This document shows, piece by piece, positions 16,462 through 24,893 of a DNA stretch of 25,021 bases. The stretch comes from Niastella sp. (GTDB taxonomy: Bacteria; Bacteroidota; Bacteroidia; Chitinophagales; Chitinophagaceae): assembly GCA_021154515.1 (NCBI GenBank), contig JAJKIL010000363.1, positions 1 through 25,021 on the forward strand, written 5' to 3'. The number at the start of each line of letters is the position of its first letter. Position 1 is the stretch's first letter. Both the position numbers and the translations under genes were made by a program. The notes under the pieces were generated by a model. It was not told where the DNA came from, did no database searches, and saw only the letters and a list, made by a program, of their open reading frames with translations.

Positions 16462-17331
16462 ATGTTCAGAAAAATTGTAATGTCTGTACTCGTCTTATTC
16501 GTTGTACAAGCTACCGTTCATGCCCAAAAGCTGGCCCCCTTACCTATGAATAATAAGGAATGGTCTGAGCCTGCCGAGCCATTCCGGATTGCCGGTAATT
16601 TATATTATGTGGGCACCTACGATCTCGGCTGTTATTTAATTGCCACGCCCAAAGGACATATTCTCATCAATACCGGTTTGGCTGAATCGGTACCTATGAT
16701 CAAAAAGAACATAGAACAATTGGGTTTTAAATTTTCCGATATAAAGATCTTGCTGACCACCCAGGCGCATTTTGACCATGTTGCGGGTATGGCCGAAATA
16801 AAAAAGCTAACCGGTGCTAAAATGATGGTTGACGCAAAAGACGCAAAAGTGCTGGCAGATGGCGGTAACTCTGATTACTATATGGGAGGGAAAGGTCCCC
16901 TGTACGTACCGGTAAAAGCCGATAAATTATTGCTCGACCAGGATTCTATCAGTTTGGGTGGAACGAAACTCGTGATGTTGCATCACCCCGGTCATACGCA
17001 GGGTTCGTGCAGTTACCTGGTGACGGTGAAGGATGAAAAAAGAAGCTATAGAGTGCTGATCGCGAATATGCCTACCATATTGTCCGATACCAAAATGACC
17101 GGCATGCCGGGCTATCCCGACATCAGTAAGGATTTTGCCTATACGCTGGATACCATGAAAAAACTGCAATTTGATCTGTGGGTAGCTTCTCATGCCAGTC
17201 AGTTTAAGATGCATGAAAAAAGGAAAGATGGCGCTGCTTATAACCCTGAAGCCTTTGCTGACCGTGCTTTGTATGATAAAACGCTGGAGGAGCGGACCGC
17301 TGATTATAAGAAATACCCCACAGCCCCCTAA
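16462..17331 (+). CDS. bla: GOB-type subclass B3 metallo-beta-lactamase
   Basis: The 289-residue periplasmic enzyme has a signal peptide ending near VHAQ (residue 22). The N-terminal EPFRIAGNLYYVGTYDL closely matches my recollection of GOB enzymes of Elizabethkingia. The zinc site reads TTQAHFDHVAG: Gln101 replaces the first His of the usual HxHxDH motif (position 116 in standard numbering), as in GOB, and His103, Asp105 and His106 are kept. His178 in HHPGHTQGS corresponds to His196 and His244 in ASHASQF to His263. Met203 in IANMP matches the Met221 of GOB in place of the common Ser. Family members hydrolyse penicillins, cephalosporins and carbapenems with one or two zinc ions, so this one very probably does too. 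The last codons and stop run into a CCCCCTAAAGGG palindrome and a repeat element. The gene is a single unit, convergent with the GH2 locus. Confidence 0.95.
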   Translation: MFRKIVMSVLVLFVVQATVHAQKLAPLPMNNKEWSEPAEPFRIAGNLYYVGTYDLGCYLIATPKGHILINTGLAESVPMIKKNIEQLGFKFSDIKILLTTQAHFDHVAGMAEIKKLTGAKMMVDAKDAKVLADGGNSDYYMGGKGPLYVPVKADKLLLDQDSISLGGTKLVMLHHPGHTQGSCSYLVTVKDEKRSYRVLIANMPTILSDTKMTGMPGYPDISKDFAYTLDTMKKLQFDLWVASHASQFKMHEKRKDGAAYNPEAFADRALYDKTLEERTADYKKYPTAP

Positions 17332-17347
17332 AGGGAGAGTAAAAGAT

Positions 17348-17426
17348 AGGGTGGGTCTCCTTTTCAAGGAGGCTCACCCTTATAATGTTAAGAGGGTGAG
17401 CCTCCCTTTGGAGGGAGACCCACCCT
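17348..17426. repeat. Compound inverted repeat / bidirectional terminator-like element
   Basis: The outer arms 17348-17360 and 17414-17426 and the inner arms 17368-17380 and 17393-17405 are each perfect 13-bp complements, with a 7-8 base internal loop and a 12-base apical loop. Each half is also an imperfect palindrome by itself (GGGTCTCC against GGAGGCTC), so alternative folds exist. T runs follow on the plus strand (17426-17430). The element fills the gap between the convergent beta-lactamase gene and the GH2 tail, ending two bases from the latter's stop. This form suggests a dispersed intergenic repeat that also terminates transcription in both directions. Confidence 0.8.
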
Positions 17427-17428
17427 TT

Positions 17429-17751
17429 TTAATTAAACTTCAATACCACCGGTTCCATCCCAGGTGATTCCAGTTTTACTGCATAGGCGCCTCCTGAAGA
17501 CGTCGGTTGCACATACACGATCAACGCGCCATGCATGGCCTTTCGGGTAGCCGCATGATAATCACTTACATCATTCGCATCACTGTTTTCTATTCCTTTC
17601 AGCGTAGCCGCCCCGGTAACACTTACCGTTACGGCGTTTTCTGCGGAATATACTTTTTGCCCTTTTTCATCGGTGATGGCTACTTCTATTTGTTGTAAAC
17701 AATTGGAGTCACGAATAATGGGCGCCCATTGGTCCTGTCTTTCCTTTATAC
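17429..17751 (-). pseudogene. Out-of-frame C-terminal domain of the GH2 beta-galactosidase
   Basis: Directly after the GH2 stop at 17746-17748, a second minus-strand frame is open for 106 codons from about 17749 down to a TAA at 17429-17431. It reads IKERQDQWAPIIRDSNCLQ, then QIEVAITDEKGQKVYSAENA, VTVSVTGAATLKGIENSD, YHAATRKAMHGALIVYVQP and ends VVLKFN. This is the Ig-like final domain that normally closes Bacteroidota GH2 beta-galactosidases (compare the usual VSVTGPATLLGLENGD and R-K-A-F-x-G-x-L-x-x-Y-V-Q patterns of the family, from memory). It has no start codon of its own near the beginning. Restoring one base at about 17750 would fuse it to residue 703 or 704 of the upstream part, giving about 810 residues, the expected length. 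Confidence 0.85.
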
Positions 17752-19860
17752 AGTGGCTTTTAAAGCTGTTGCTTTACCTGTTGTGCTCAACGTATATTGC
17801 GCTGCCTGCTTTCCGTTCTGATAACCTTTTACTACCAGCTCTCCCGGGTGGTACACTGTATTCCAGAATAAAATTCTGCTGTGGGCGTCGGCCAGGGCCC
17901 TTTTGCCTAAAGATTGTCCGTTTAAGAACAATTCGGCTTCAGAACAATTGGTGAAACAATTCACCCGGATAGAATCGCCATCGGCGCCCTCCCAAACCGG
18001 TGCCGCCTGTTTGTGGCTCCAGATGCCGTTATCTTCAGATTTGGGAATGGGTGCGGTACCCATATAGATCATCGGTTCTTTTGTCCAGATACTTTGCCGG
18101 AAATAGTATTCCGGTTTGGTGAATCCGCCAAGGTCTAACAGTCCGGCCTGGTTGCTGCGATTGGGCCAGGCGCCCGCTTCGCCAAGATAATCGATACCCG
18201 TCCAAAGGAATTGTCCGGCTATATACGGGTTCTTTTCAACAGCCTCCCAGGCGCTGAGGCGCATGCCATTTTCACTGTCGTAAATGACGCGATTGGGATA
18301 TTGCTGGTGGTCTGCCGCATAGCGGTATTCCTGGTAGTTATAGCCTACAATATCCAGGTTAGCGGGATAACTGGTGGTGTTCGACATCACTACACCGGCC
18401 AGCGCAGCCGTTACCGGTCGCGTGGTATCGTATTGTTTGGCCACCTGCACCAGGTGTTGAGAAATTTCACCAAGACGGGCAGCTGGCGGATGACCGGCCA
18501 ATTGACCACTGCCATAGATCTGCGGATTGTTGCCGGTGTTCAGGATCTCATGCGTATAGGGATCATTGGGATAGTCTATTTCATTGCCAATGCTCCACAT
18601 AATAACAGAAGGATGGTTGCGGTTGCGCAGGATCATATCGCGCAGGTCGCGGTCGGCCCATTCTTTAAAATAAGTATGGTAACCATCTTTGCCCGGCGTT
18701 CCCTTGTTCCAACCCTGGATCCATTTGTTTTTACCCACTTCCCATTCATCAAAAGCTTCGTCCATTACTACAAAACCCATTTCGTCGCACAGGCGATATA
18801 AATAATCGGCATGCGGGTTATGGCTCAGTCGTAAGGCATTACAACCGCCTTCCTTCAGGGTGTGCAATCGTCTTACCCATACTTCCTCAGGTACGGCAAC
18901 GCCCAATACGCCAGCATCGTCGTGAATACATATGCCCTGTAATTTGGTGGCTTCTCCATTCAGAAAAAATCCTTTGCTGGCATCGAACCTGATGGATCGG
19001 ATACCCACTTCGGAACCCCATTCATCAATCTTTTTGCCTTCAGACAAAAGCGTCACCTTTAAAATATATGTGTTTGGTTTGTCGGTTGACCATAAGGCCG
19101 GGTTTGAAACCGTAAATGAACAATCACCCCCGGTTGTCGCATTGGGCGCAACAGTTATTGCTTTTTGTGCTTTTCCTGCTGTGTCTGCATGCCCATTGAT
19201 GAGGCTGCATACAACCGTAACCCGTTTGTTTGCTTTTGTGTTATTGGTCACTGTTGTCTTTACATTTACAGTAGCACTGGTTGTTGACACTGCCGGTGTA
19301 CTGAATGCCACACCCCATTGATTAATGTGCACCGGGTTGGTGGCAATCAGGTATACATTGCGATAAATGCCGGAACCCGTATACCATCTTGAATCAGCAA
19401 ACGTAGTATGGTCAACTTTTACTGCAATGGTATTGTTGCCGGGTTGCAGGTATTGGGTGAGTTCATATTGAAATGGGGTAAACCCGTTCGGCCGTTTGCC
19501 GAGGGAATGGCCATTGATCCACACTTCACTGTTCTTGTATACGCCATCGAAATAAATATAGATCTGCTTTCCTTTCCATTCCGGTGCAAACGAAAACGTT
19601 TTGCGATACCAGCCAATACCACCGGGTGAAAAACCGGTACCGCTGGCCCATTCCATACTGAATGGGCCTTCAATACTCCAGTCGTGTGGTAAATTCAACA
19701 TGCGCCAATTGGCATCATTAAAAGTGCTCTTTTCAGCACCAGGCACATCGCCTTTATAAAAGCGCCAGTCTGCATTGAACAACAACTGTTCCCTGGTTTC
19801 CTGGGCATGAAGGAGTGCGGGCAATAACAATAGCAACCACAAATAACAATTCCGTATCAT
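17746..19860 (-). CDS. Glycoside hydrolase family 2 beta-galactosidase, C-terminally frameshifted
   Basis: The 704-residue readable part has a signal peptide ending near residue 19 (LLLPALLHAQ), so the enzyme is exported. The GH2 sugar-binding domain spans about 21-180 (NLPHDWSIEGPF, GGIGWYRKTF, YFDGVYKNSEVWINGHSLG), an Ig-like domain about 185-290 and the TIM barrel about 292-600. The proposed acid/base Glu427 lies in MWSIGNEID and the nucleophile Glu530 in VIYDSENG. A DUF4982-like domain follows at about 630-695 (VNCFTNCSEAELFLNGQSLG). It should cleave terminal beta-galactosides, though beta-glucuronidase or another GH2 activity cannot be excluded. The frame stops early and the final domain continues out of frame, so the product lacks about 106 residues unless this is a sequencing error. 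The catalytic core is intact. The ATG overlaps the susD stop by one base, placing it third in the susC-susD-GH2 operon. Confidence 0.93.
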   Translation of the reverse strand: MIRNCYLWLLLLLPALLHAQETREQLLFNADWRFYKGDVPGAEKSTFNDANWRMLNLPHDWSIEGPFSMEWASGTGFSPGGIGWYRKTFSFAPEWKGKQIYIYFDGVYKNSEVWINGHSLGKRPNGFTPFQYELTQYLQPGNNTIAVKVDHTTFADSRWYTGSGIYRNVYLIATNPVHINQWGVAFSTPAVSTTSATVNVKTTVTNNTKANKRVTVVCSLINGHADTAGKAQKAITVAPNATTGGDCSFTVSNPALWSTDKPNTYILKVTLLSEGKKIDEWGSEVGIRSIRFDASKGFFLNGEATKLQGICIHDDAGVLGVAVPEEVWVRRLHTLKEGGCNALRLSHNPHADYLYRLCDEMGFVVMDEAFDEWEVGKNKWIQGWNKGTPGKDGYHTYFKEWADRDLRDMILRNRNHPSVIMWSIGNEIDYPNDPYTHEILNTGNNPQIYGSGQLAGHPPAARLGEISQHLVQVAKQYDTTRPVTAALAGVVMSNTTSYPANLDIVGYNYQEYRYAADHQQYPNRVIYDSENGMRLSAWEAVEKNPYIAGQFLWTGIDYLGEAGAWPNRSNQAGLLDLGGFTKPEYYFRQSIWTKEPMIYMGTAPIPKSEDNGIWSHKQAAPVWEGADGDSIRVNCFTNCSEAELFLNGQSLGKRALADAHSRILFWNTVYHPGELVVKGYQNGKQAAQYTLSTTGKATALKATV

Positions 19861-21554
19861 TAGTATCCGCTGTTTTGTTGAATTTTATTATTGCTGGCCT
19901 GTATTTCGGTGCGTGGTATGGGGAGCCAGTAATTTTTGGTTTCAAAGTGACGGCCATCGAGTGCCACCTTTGTTGCATAAGTAAAATTACTTCCGTTTTT
20001 GATAACGGTTACACCGCCTGCTGGTTTGTTTTCTGTTACATCGGCGATCTTCCATCTTCTTACATCATAAAAGCGATGTTCTTCAAATGCCAGTTCAACC
20101 CGGCGTTCGTATTGAATGGCAGTCCGCATTTGTGCTTGTGATAATCCGGCCGGCAGGTCAGGCATACCTACACTGGGCCTTTCTCTGATTAAATTCACAG
20201 CAGCGCGGGCCGTCAGGGTTGATCCGGGAGGTACTACATCTGGCCCATAGGCTTCATTGGCTGCTTCGGCAAAATTCAATAATATTTCCGCGTAGCGAAT
20301 ATAGATCCAGGGTTGAAAACCTGCATTGCCCCAGGGATTCTGCAGTGGATAGGCATCGTTCATGTATTTTTTCAGGTAATAACCCGTTTTGGAGGTGTTC
20401 CAGTTATCGGGCCCGTCCTTACTGTCTTTGCCACCGGGCGTAAATGTTTCAATGGTATTGCCGCGATAGGTGGCGCCATTATATAAAATGGTTGCATAAA
20501 AACGGTTATCGCGCCCAACGTATGGGTTGTTGGCATCATAACCCGAAGTAGGATCGGTGATGGCTTTACCATTGTTCATTTGGTAATCATCAACCAGGTT
20601 TTGTAAAGGCAGGTTGCCGCCCCAGCCACCATAACTATTAGGGCCATTGGCTATTTCCAAATGGGTGTGATTGGCATTTTTGGTATACAACCGTTCAAAG
20701 ATCGTTTCTTTATTGTCGTTTATAAGGAACAGGTTCGAATACCCGCCGGTGTAAAGGCTGTATTTATTCAAACCAATTACTGCCTGTGCGGCTGTTACTG
20801 CGGCCTGCCAGGTGCCGGTGCCATACAACGGACTGGCTGCATACAACAACAGTCTTGATTTCAAAGCAAGCGCGGCACCTTTGGTAGCGCGGCCCAGTAA
20901 CCAGGCATCGTCGTTGTTCAATGGTAATCCATTGGCGGCATCATCCAGTTGCGCAACGGCATAATCGATCGATTCTTTCAGCGATGCTCTTTTGAAGAAG
21001 GCATCATCCTGTAAATTGTCGGTGAGGTTATAAGCGGAGTCACCCATCAAAATAACGCCACCATAATTTCTGATGAGGTCGTGGTAACGGAAGGCCCTGA
21101 TGAATTTCAATTCGGCCATTAAGCGGGCTTTACGTGGCGCGCTCATGTTCACTTTGGCAATAGTGCTGATGGCAAAATTACAATCCCTGATGCCGCGATA
21201 GCTGCGCCCCCAAATGGTGCCGGCAATACCGGTATTTTCCGGAGCCAGTAATCCTTTTTGCACCAGCCAGGTATTGTCATCATTGTTATAGATAGATTCA
21301 TCGGTGAGCGAGCTCCACATGGCGTATTCAAAACCGCGGCCAAAACCAGGATTGGTGCCATCACCTTCCTTATCCTGTAAGCGGATGCCTACATAACGGG
21401 CAACTACATAATCTTCATACAGGGATGAGTCTGCCAGGATATATTCCTGTGGAAGCCTGTCCGTTGGTTGAACGGTCAAAAAGTCTTTTTTGCAGGAAGT
21501 AATGGCCGTTGCAAAAAAAGCGGTATAAAATATATTTCGAAATATTGTTTTCAT
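19860..21554 (-). CDS. SusD/RagB-type surface glycan-binding lipoprotein (GH2 locus)
   Basis: The 564-residue protein starts MKTIFRNIFYTAFFATAITSC with the lipid-anchored Cys at residue 21, followed by KKDFLTVQPTDRLPQEY, a normal SusD beginning. Later marks include LMAELKFIRAFRYHDLIRNYGGV in the TPR-like half, PWIYIRYAEILLNFAEAANEAYG, and the C-terminal YERRVELAFEEHRFYDVRRW. It should bind the glycan at the surface and cap the SusC barrel. It lies 18 bases after susC, and its TAA overlaps the ATG of the GH2 gene by one base, so the three are very likely co-transcribed and partly translationally coupled. A beta-galactoside-containing ligand is inferred only from the neighbouring GH2 enzyme. 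Confidence 0.96.
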   Translation of the reverse strand: MKTIFRNIFYTAFFATAITSCKKDFLTVQPTDRLPQEYILADSSLYEDYVVARYVGIRLQDKEGDGTNPGFGRGFEYAMWSSLTDESIYNNDDNTWLVQKGLLAPENTGIAGTIWGRSYRGIRDCNFAISTIAKVNMSAPRKARLMAELKFIRAFRYHDLIRNYGGVILMGDSAYNLTDNLQDDAFFKRASLKESIDYAVAQLDDAANGLPLNNDDAWLLGRATKGAALALKSRLLLYAASPLYGTGTWQAAVTAAQAVIGLNKYSLYTGGYSNLFLINDNKETIFERLYTKNANHTHLEIANGPNSYGGWGGNLPLQNLVDDYQMNNGKAITDPTSGYDANNPYVGRDNRFYATILYNGATYRGNTIETFTPGGKDSKDGPDNWNTSKTGYYLKKYMNDAYPLQNPWGNAGFQPWIYIRYAEILLNFAEAANEAYGPDVVPPGSTLTARAAVNLIRERPSVGMPDLPAGLSQAQMRTAIQYERRVELAFEEHRFYDVRRWKIADVTENKPAGGVTVIKNGSNFTYATKVALDGRHFETKNYWLPIPRTEIQASNNKIQQNSGY

Positions 21555-21572
21555 TGTCTTGCGGTTTGCTGT

Positions 21573-24500
21573 TTAAAATTGTAAGGCTACTCCAAGATTC
21601 ACGATCCGTTGCTGGGGATAAAACTGCCCGCTGTAATTGCTTCCTTCGGGATCATAATCTTTTACTTTGGTAATGGTGAACAGGTTAAAGGCGCTCAGGT
21701 ATACCCGCAAGGATTGCATTTTCAATTTTGATAAGGTTGAACCGGTTACGTTATAACCCAGTTCTATGTTTTTCAACCGCAGGAATGATGCATTATTTAA
21801 CCAGAAGGTGTTTGGGTACTGGCCGCCGTTAACAGATGCTGAAGTGCGCGTATCAACGCGGGGATAGCTGCCATTGGGGTTGGCCGGGCTCCAGCGGTTA
21901 TCGGCCCAGCTGCTGTAAAAATTACCAACGGTTCCTGATTCAGGCAGCACGAACTGGCTTACATGTGTTTGCCCGGCAAACACAACGGAAATATCAAACG
22001 ATTTGTAATCGGCGTTTAATAAAATGCCATAGGTGATCTGGGGTATGTTGCCGTATTTTGATCTTACCTGGTCATCAGCTGTGATCTTGCCATCATTGTT
22101 ATAATCCTGCAGGATCAGGTCGCCCGGTTGTGCTCCATCCAGGTGCGGATATTTGGCAATTTCATCGGTTGAATGAAAAATGCCGGTTGCATTGTATAAT
22201 AAATACGTATTTAATGGTTTGCCCGTTTGTTTCTGATACGACAAAACCGCTGGTGCTTCATCTATGAACACGATCTTGCTTTTGGCATACGTGAAATTTC
22301 CGCTGGCACCATAATGCAGTTTCCCTTTACGGTTGTTATAACCCAACGTAGCTTCTAACCCATTGCTGTTTACCTTTCCAATATTTTCGGATGGCACCAG
22401 CGGATCGGAACCGTATGGGTTTACAATACCGGTTACATTGGGAATAGAGGCGTTGCGGGCAGCCAGGATGTTGGATCGTTGCTGGCGGAAATATATAAAC
22501 TCAAAATTGATGTCATTGAATAATATCCCTTCCAGTGCGATGTCGGTTTTGCGTGCTTCTTCCCAGTGAATTTGTTTATTAGCGAGCTTGGTAAGGTCGA
22601 TAGCTGGTGCTATACCAATTGCTGTGCCGGAGGCCAATACTACCTGTGTGTTGAAGGTGTAGTTATTGAGATATTGGAACAGCGCCACATTGTCGTTACC
22701 CAGCATGCCGTAGGACCCGCGCAGCTTCAAATCGTTTATAAAGGCAACATTGTGCATGAACGATTCGTTGGAGATGCGCCAGCCGGCGGAGAAGGAAGGG
22801 AAGTAACCATACCGGTGACCTGCGGGGAAAGTGGAAGAACCATCGATACGCAACTGTGCATCGAAAAGGTATTTTTCGGCATAATTGTAAGAGAGTTTTC
22901 CCAGGTAACTTTTGCGGGTATAATGATAACTGTTACCGCCGTTGTCGCGATCGGTAGCCAACGTTCCGCCTTGCGTTAATTCAGGCGTTAATGGCGTTGG
23001 GAAATTGATGCGGGAAGCGCCCAGTGAATCGCGTTTAAGTTCTGATTGTTCATAACCCACAAATGCATTGAAATTATGCTGGCCAAAGCTGTTGGCATAA
23101 TTCAGCCGGATATTGGTGGTGAGTTGTGTTTGGTTTTTCTGGCTTTCGTTAAGGGAGGCGGCGTTGTTGTTGCCACCCACGATCCTTGACGTATAGATAT
23201 CGGTGTTTTTATTGTAGGAATATAATAAGTAGGGTGTAGCAAAGGTTTTATTGAAGTACCAGGACTTGTCTACCGCAGCAAACGCATCAACCGATAAGCC
23301 TTTTATGGCTGAAATATTGTAACTGCCTTTCAAAATGCCATTAAACACCTGGCCGGGGTTCCTGTTCAGGCCACCTGCATTGGTTGCCATCACGGCCGGG
23401 TTGTTTCCCTCAATACCGCCAGATGGCAGGCCATTGGGGTAAAAGGCAGGAATGGTGGAGTAAGCGCGATAGATGGAACGGAAAATATCACTTGATGAAG
23501 AAGCAGGGAATTGCCGGTCTTCTTCGCGCCCCGATAAATACAGGCTTACCTTAAAATCCTTGGTGATGCTGGCGTCGATGTTCGAGCGGAAGCTGTACTG
23601 GTTGTACTTGTTGGCGCCGTTCTTATATAAACCGTCCTGGCTAAGCAAACCGCTGCTGAGGTAATAACGGATATTATCCGATCCACCGGCTACGGATACA
23701 TTGGCCTGGTCCTGCCCCGTTGAGTTTTTCAACGTGGTTTTTGCCCAATTGGTATTGGGATAATTCAACGGGTCGGACCCATCGGCGAATTTTTGGATCT
23801 CGGCATCCGAATACTGCTGGTTCATACCACCTGCCTTGTTATTATAATAAGCAATTTCATTGCTAATGGCTGCATAGGTTTTTGCATCGGCCATTTCCGG
23901 CAAACGGGTGGGGGAAGAAAAACCATGATTATAGCTTGCCGAAATAGTGGGTTTGCCGGTTTTGCCCCGTTTGGTAGTAACGAGAATAACGCCATTTGCG
24001 GCACGGCTGCCATAAATAGCGGCAGAAGCGTCTTTTAGTACCGAAATACTTTCAATATCATTTGGGTTCAATCGTTCCAACCCACCAATTTGACCCGGTA
24101 CGCCATCTACCACCACCAGCACATCGTTATTACCGGTTGTGGCCAGTCCGCGTACAGTAATGCCCGATCCATCATAACCAGGTTCGCCACTGCGGTTGTT
24201 GAGAATAACACCGGAGAAACGGCCGGCCAGGGAGTTCGATACATTCGCCTGCGGACTTTTAACCAGGTCGGCGCCTTTTACAACCGACACCGAGCCGGTA
24301 AGCGTGGCTTTCTTCGTGGTATTATAACCAACTACAATCACTTCCGACATACTGTTGTTAGCAGACGATAGGGTGACCTCCATGTTGCCGCCGGTTACGG
24401 TCATTTCCTCGGCTTTATAATTTACATGGGTAAAAACCAGGATGGCTTTTTCGGGCGCCTGAATGGAAAATTTTCCAGCGGCATCGGTGACTGCTGTTGT

Positions 24501-24692
24501 CTGGGTGCCTTTTACGGTTACCGTAACACCGGCTACAGGGCCATCGCTGGCCATTACCCGGCCTGTTACCGCCGTTTGCGCAAAAAGCGTCAAATTGGAA
24601 AACAGCAAAAAAGCAAGAAGAAAAAGTGGTGGGGCGATCCTGTAAAATGGGTAACAGGCTGCCCTGCATGTCAATTGCAGAATTTGTCTCAT
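21573..24692 (-). CDS. SusC/RagA-type TonB-linked outer membrane transporter (GH2 locus)
   Basis: The 1039-residue protein has a long signal peptide ending near residue 39 (FSNLTLFAQ). A carboxypeptidase-regulatory-like domain covers about 41-110 (VTGRVMASDGPVAGVTVTV), a TonB-box-like SEVIVVGY lies near 116-123, and the plug covers about 125-250. The plug has the SusC signatures ITVRGLATTGNNDVLVVVDG and IESISVLKDASAAIYGSRA. The remainder is the barrel, ending VNLGVALQF with terminal Phe. There is no N-terminal STN domain, so it does not look like an anti-sigma-signalling receptor. It imports the glycan captured by the SusD encoded 18 bases downstream. It opens the susC-susD-GH2 operon, and the upstream region carries a 12-bp direct repeat and a weak promoter-like sequence. 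No regulator gene is inside the window. Confidence 0.97.
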   Translation of the reverse strand: MRQILQLTCRAACYPFYRIAPPLFLLAFLLFSNLTLFAQTAVTGRVMASDGPVAGVTVTVKGTQTTAVTDAAGKFSIQAPEKAILVFTHVNYKAEEMTVTGGNMEVTLSSANNSMSEVIVVGYNTTKKATLTGSVSVVKGADLVKSPQANVSNSLAGRFSGVILNNRSGEPGYDGSGITVRGLATTGNNDVLVVVDGVPGQIGGLERLNPNDIESISVLKDASAAIYGSRAANGVILVTTKRGKTGKPTISASYNHGFSSPTRLPEMADAKTYAAISNEIAYYNNKAGGMNQQYSDAEIQKFADGSDPLNYPNTNWAKTTLKNSTGQDQANVSVAGGSDNIRYYLSSGLLSQDGLYKNGANKYNQYSFRSNIDASITKDFKVSLYLSGREEDRQFPASSSSDIFRSIYRAYSTIPAFYPNGLPSGGIEGNNPAVMATNAGGLNRNPGQVFNGILKGSYNISAIKGLSVDAFAAVDKSWYFNKTFATPYLLYSYNKNTDIYTSRIVGGNNNAASLNESQKNQTQLTTNIRLNYANSFGQHNFNAFVGYEQSELKRDSLGASRINFPTPLTPELTQGGTLATDRDNGGNSYHYTRKSYLGKLSYNYAEKYLFDAQLRIDGSSTFPAGHRYGYFPSFSAGWRISNESFMHNVAFINDLKLRGSYGMLGNDNVALFQYLNNYTFNTQVVLASGTAIGIAPAIDLTKLANKQIHWEEARKTDIALEGILFNDINFEFIYFRQQRSNILAARNASIPNVTGIVNPYGSDPLVPSENIGKVNSNGLEATLGYNNRKGKLHYGASGNFTYAKSKIVFIDEAPAVLSYQKQTGKPLNTYLLYNATGIFHSTDEIAKYPHLDGAQPGDLILQDYNNDGKITADDQVRSKYGNIPQITYGILLNADYKSFDISVVFAGQTHVSQFVLPESGTVGNFYSSWADNRWSPANPNGSYPRVDTRTSASVNGGQYPNTFWLNNASFLRLKNIELGYNVTGSTLSKLKMQSLRVYLSAFNLFTITKVKDYDPEGSNYSGQFYPQQRIVNLGVALQF

Positions 24693-24748
24693 ACGAACAA
24701 GCTCGTTTGGTTAAATAATCGTTTGCAGCTGTTTAAATGGATTCATAT

Positions 24749-24780
24749 AGTATATAATACCAGCTGTCTACATATGCAAA
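24749..24780 (-). promoter_or_regulatory. Weak candidate promoter of the right-hand susC operon
   Basis: On the minus strand TTTG (24777-24780) is followed after 20 bases by TATATACT (24749-24756). The spacing fits a Bacteroidota promoter (TTTG at -33, TAnnTTTG at -7), but the -7 box matches only in its first half. It lies about 57 bases from the susC ATG. A poor -7 match would fit a promoter that needs an activator, and the direct repeat at 24805-24837 is placed just upstream of it. Low certainty. Confidence 0.3.
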
Positions 24781-24804
24781 GTAGGTCCAGGGCAGGGTGG
24801 AAGG

Positions 24805-24837
24805 AGGGGGGTATTTCCTATAATAAGGGGGGTATTT
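24805..24837. repeat. 12-bp direct repeat, 21-bp period, upstream of susC
   Basis: AGGGGGGTATTT occurs perfectly at 24805-24816 and again at 24826-24837, start-to-start 21 bases (two helical turns). The copies lie 113-145 bases upstream of the susC start and 25-57 bases upstream of the candidate -33 element. Same-face direct repeats at this spacing are typical of activator binding sites, for example AraC-like or hybrid two-component DNA-binding domains that control many polysaccharide utilisation loci. The regulator itself is not in the window. Confidence 0.55.
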
Positions 24838-24893
24838 TGAGGTTTCATAAGATTGTTTTTTTATTAAGTGGTTTTTTTGTGGTGGAATGTTGT

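Noticed and set aside
17192..17467. A 91-residue plus-strand open frame overlapping the end of the beta-lactamase gene
   Set aside because: It is out of frame with the enzyme, runs through the inverted repeat element and into the antisense of the GH2 tail. No sign of coding.
18211..18801. A 196-residue plus-strand open frame inside the GH2 gene
   Set aside because: It is antisense to the GH2 catalytic barrel, and the minus strand carries the clear family motifs.
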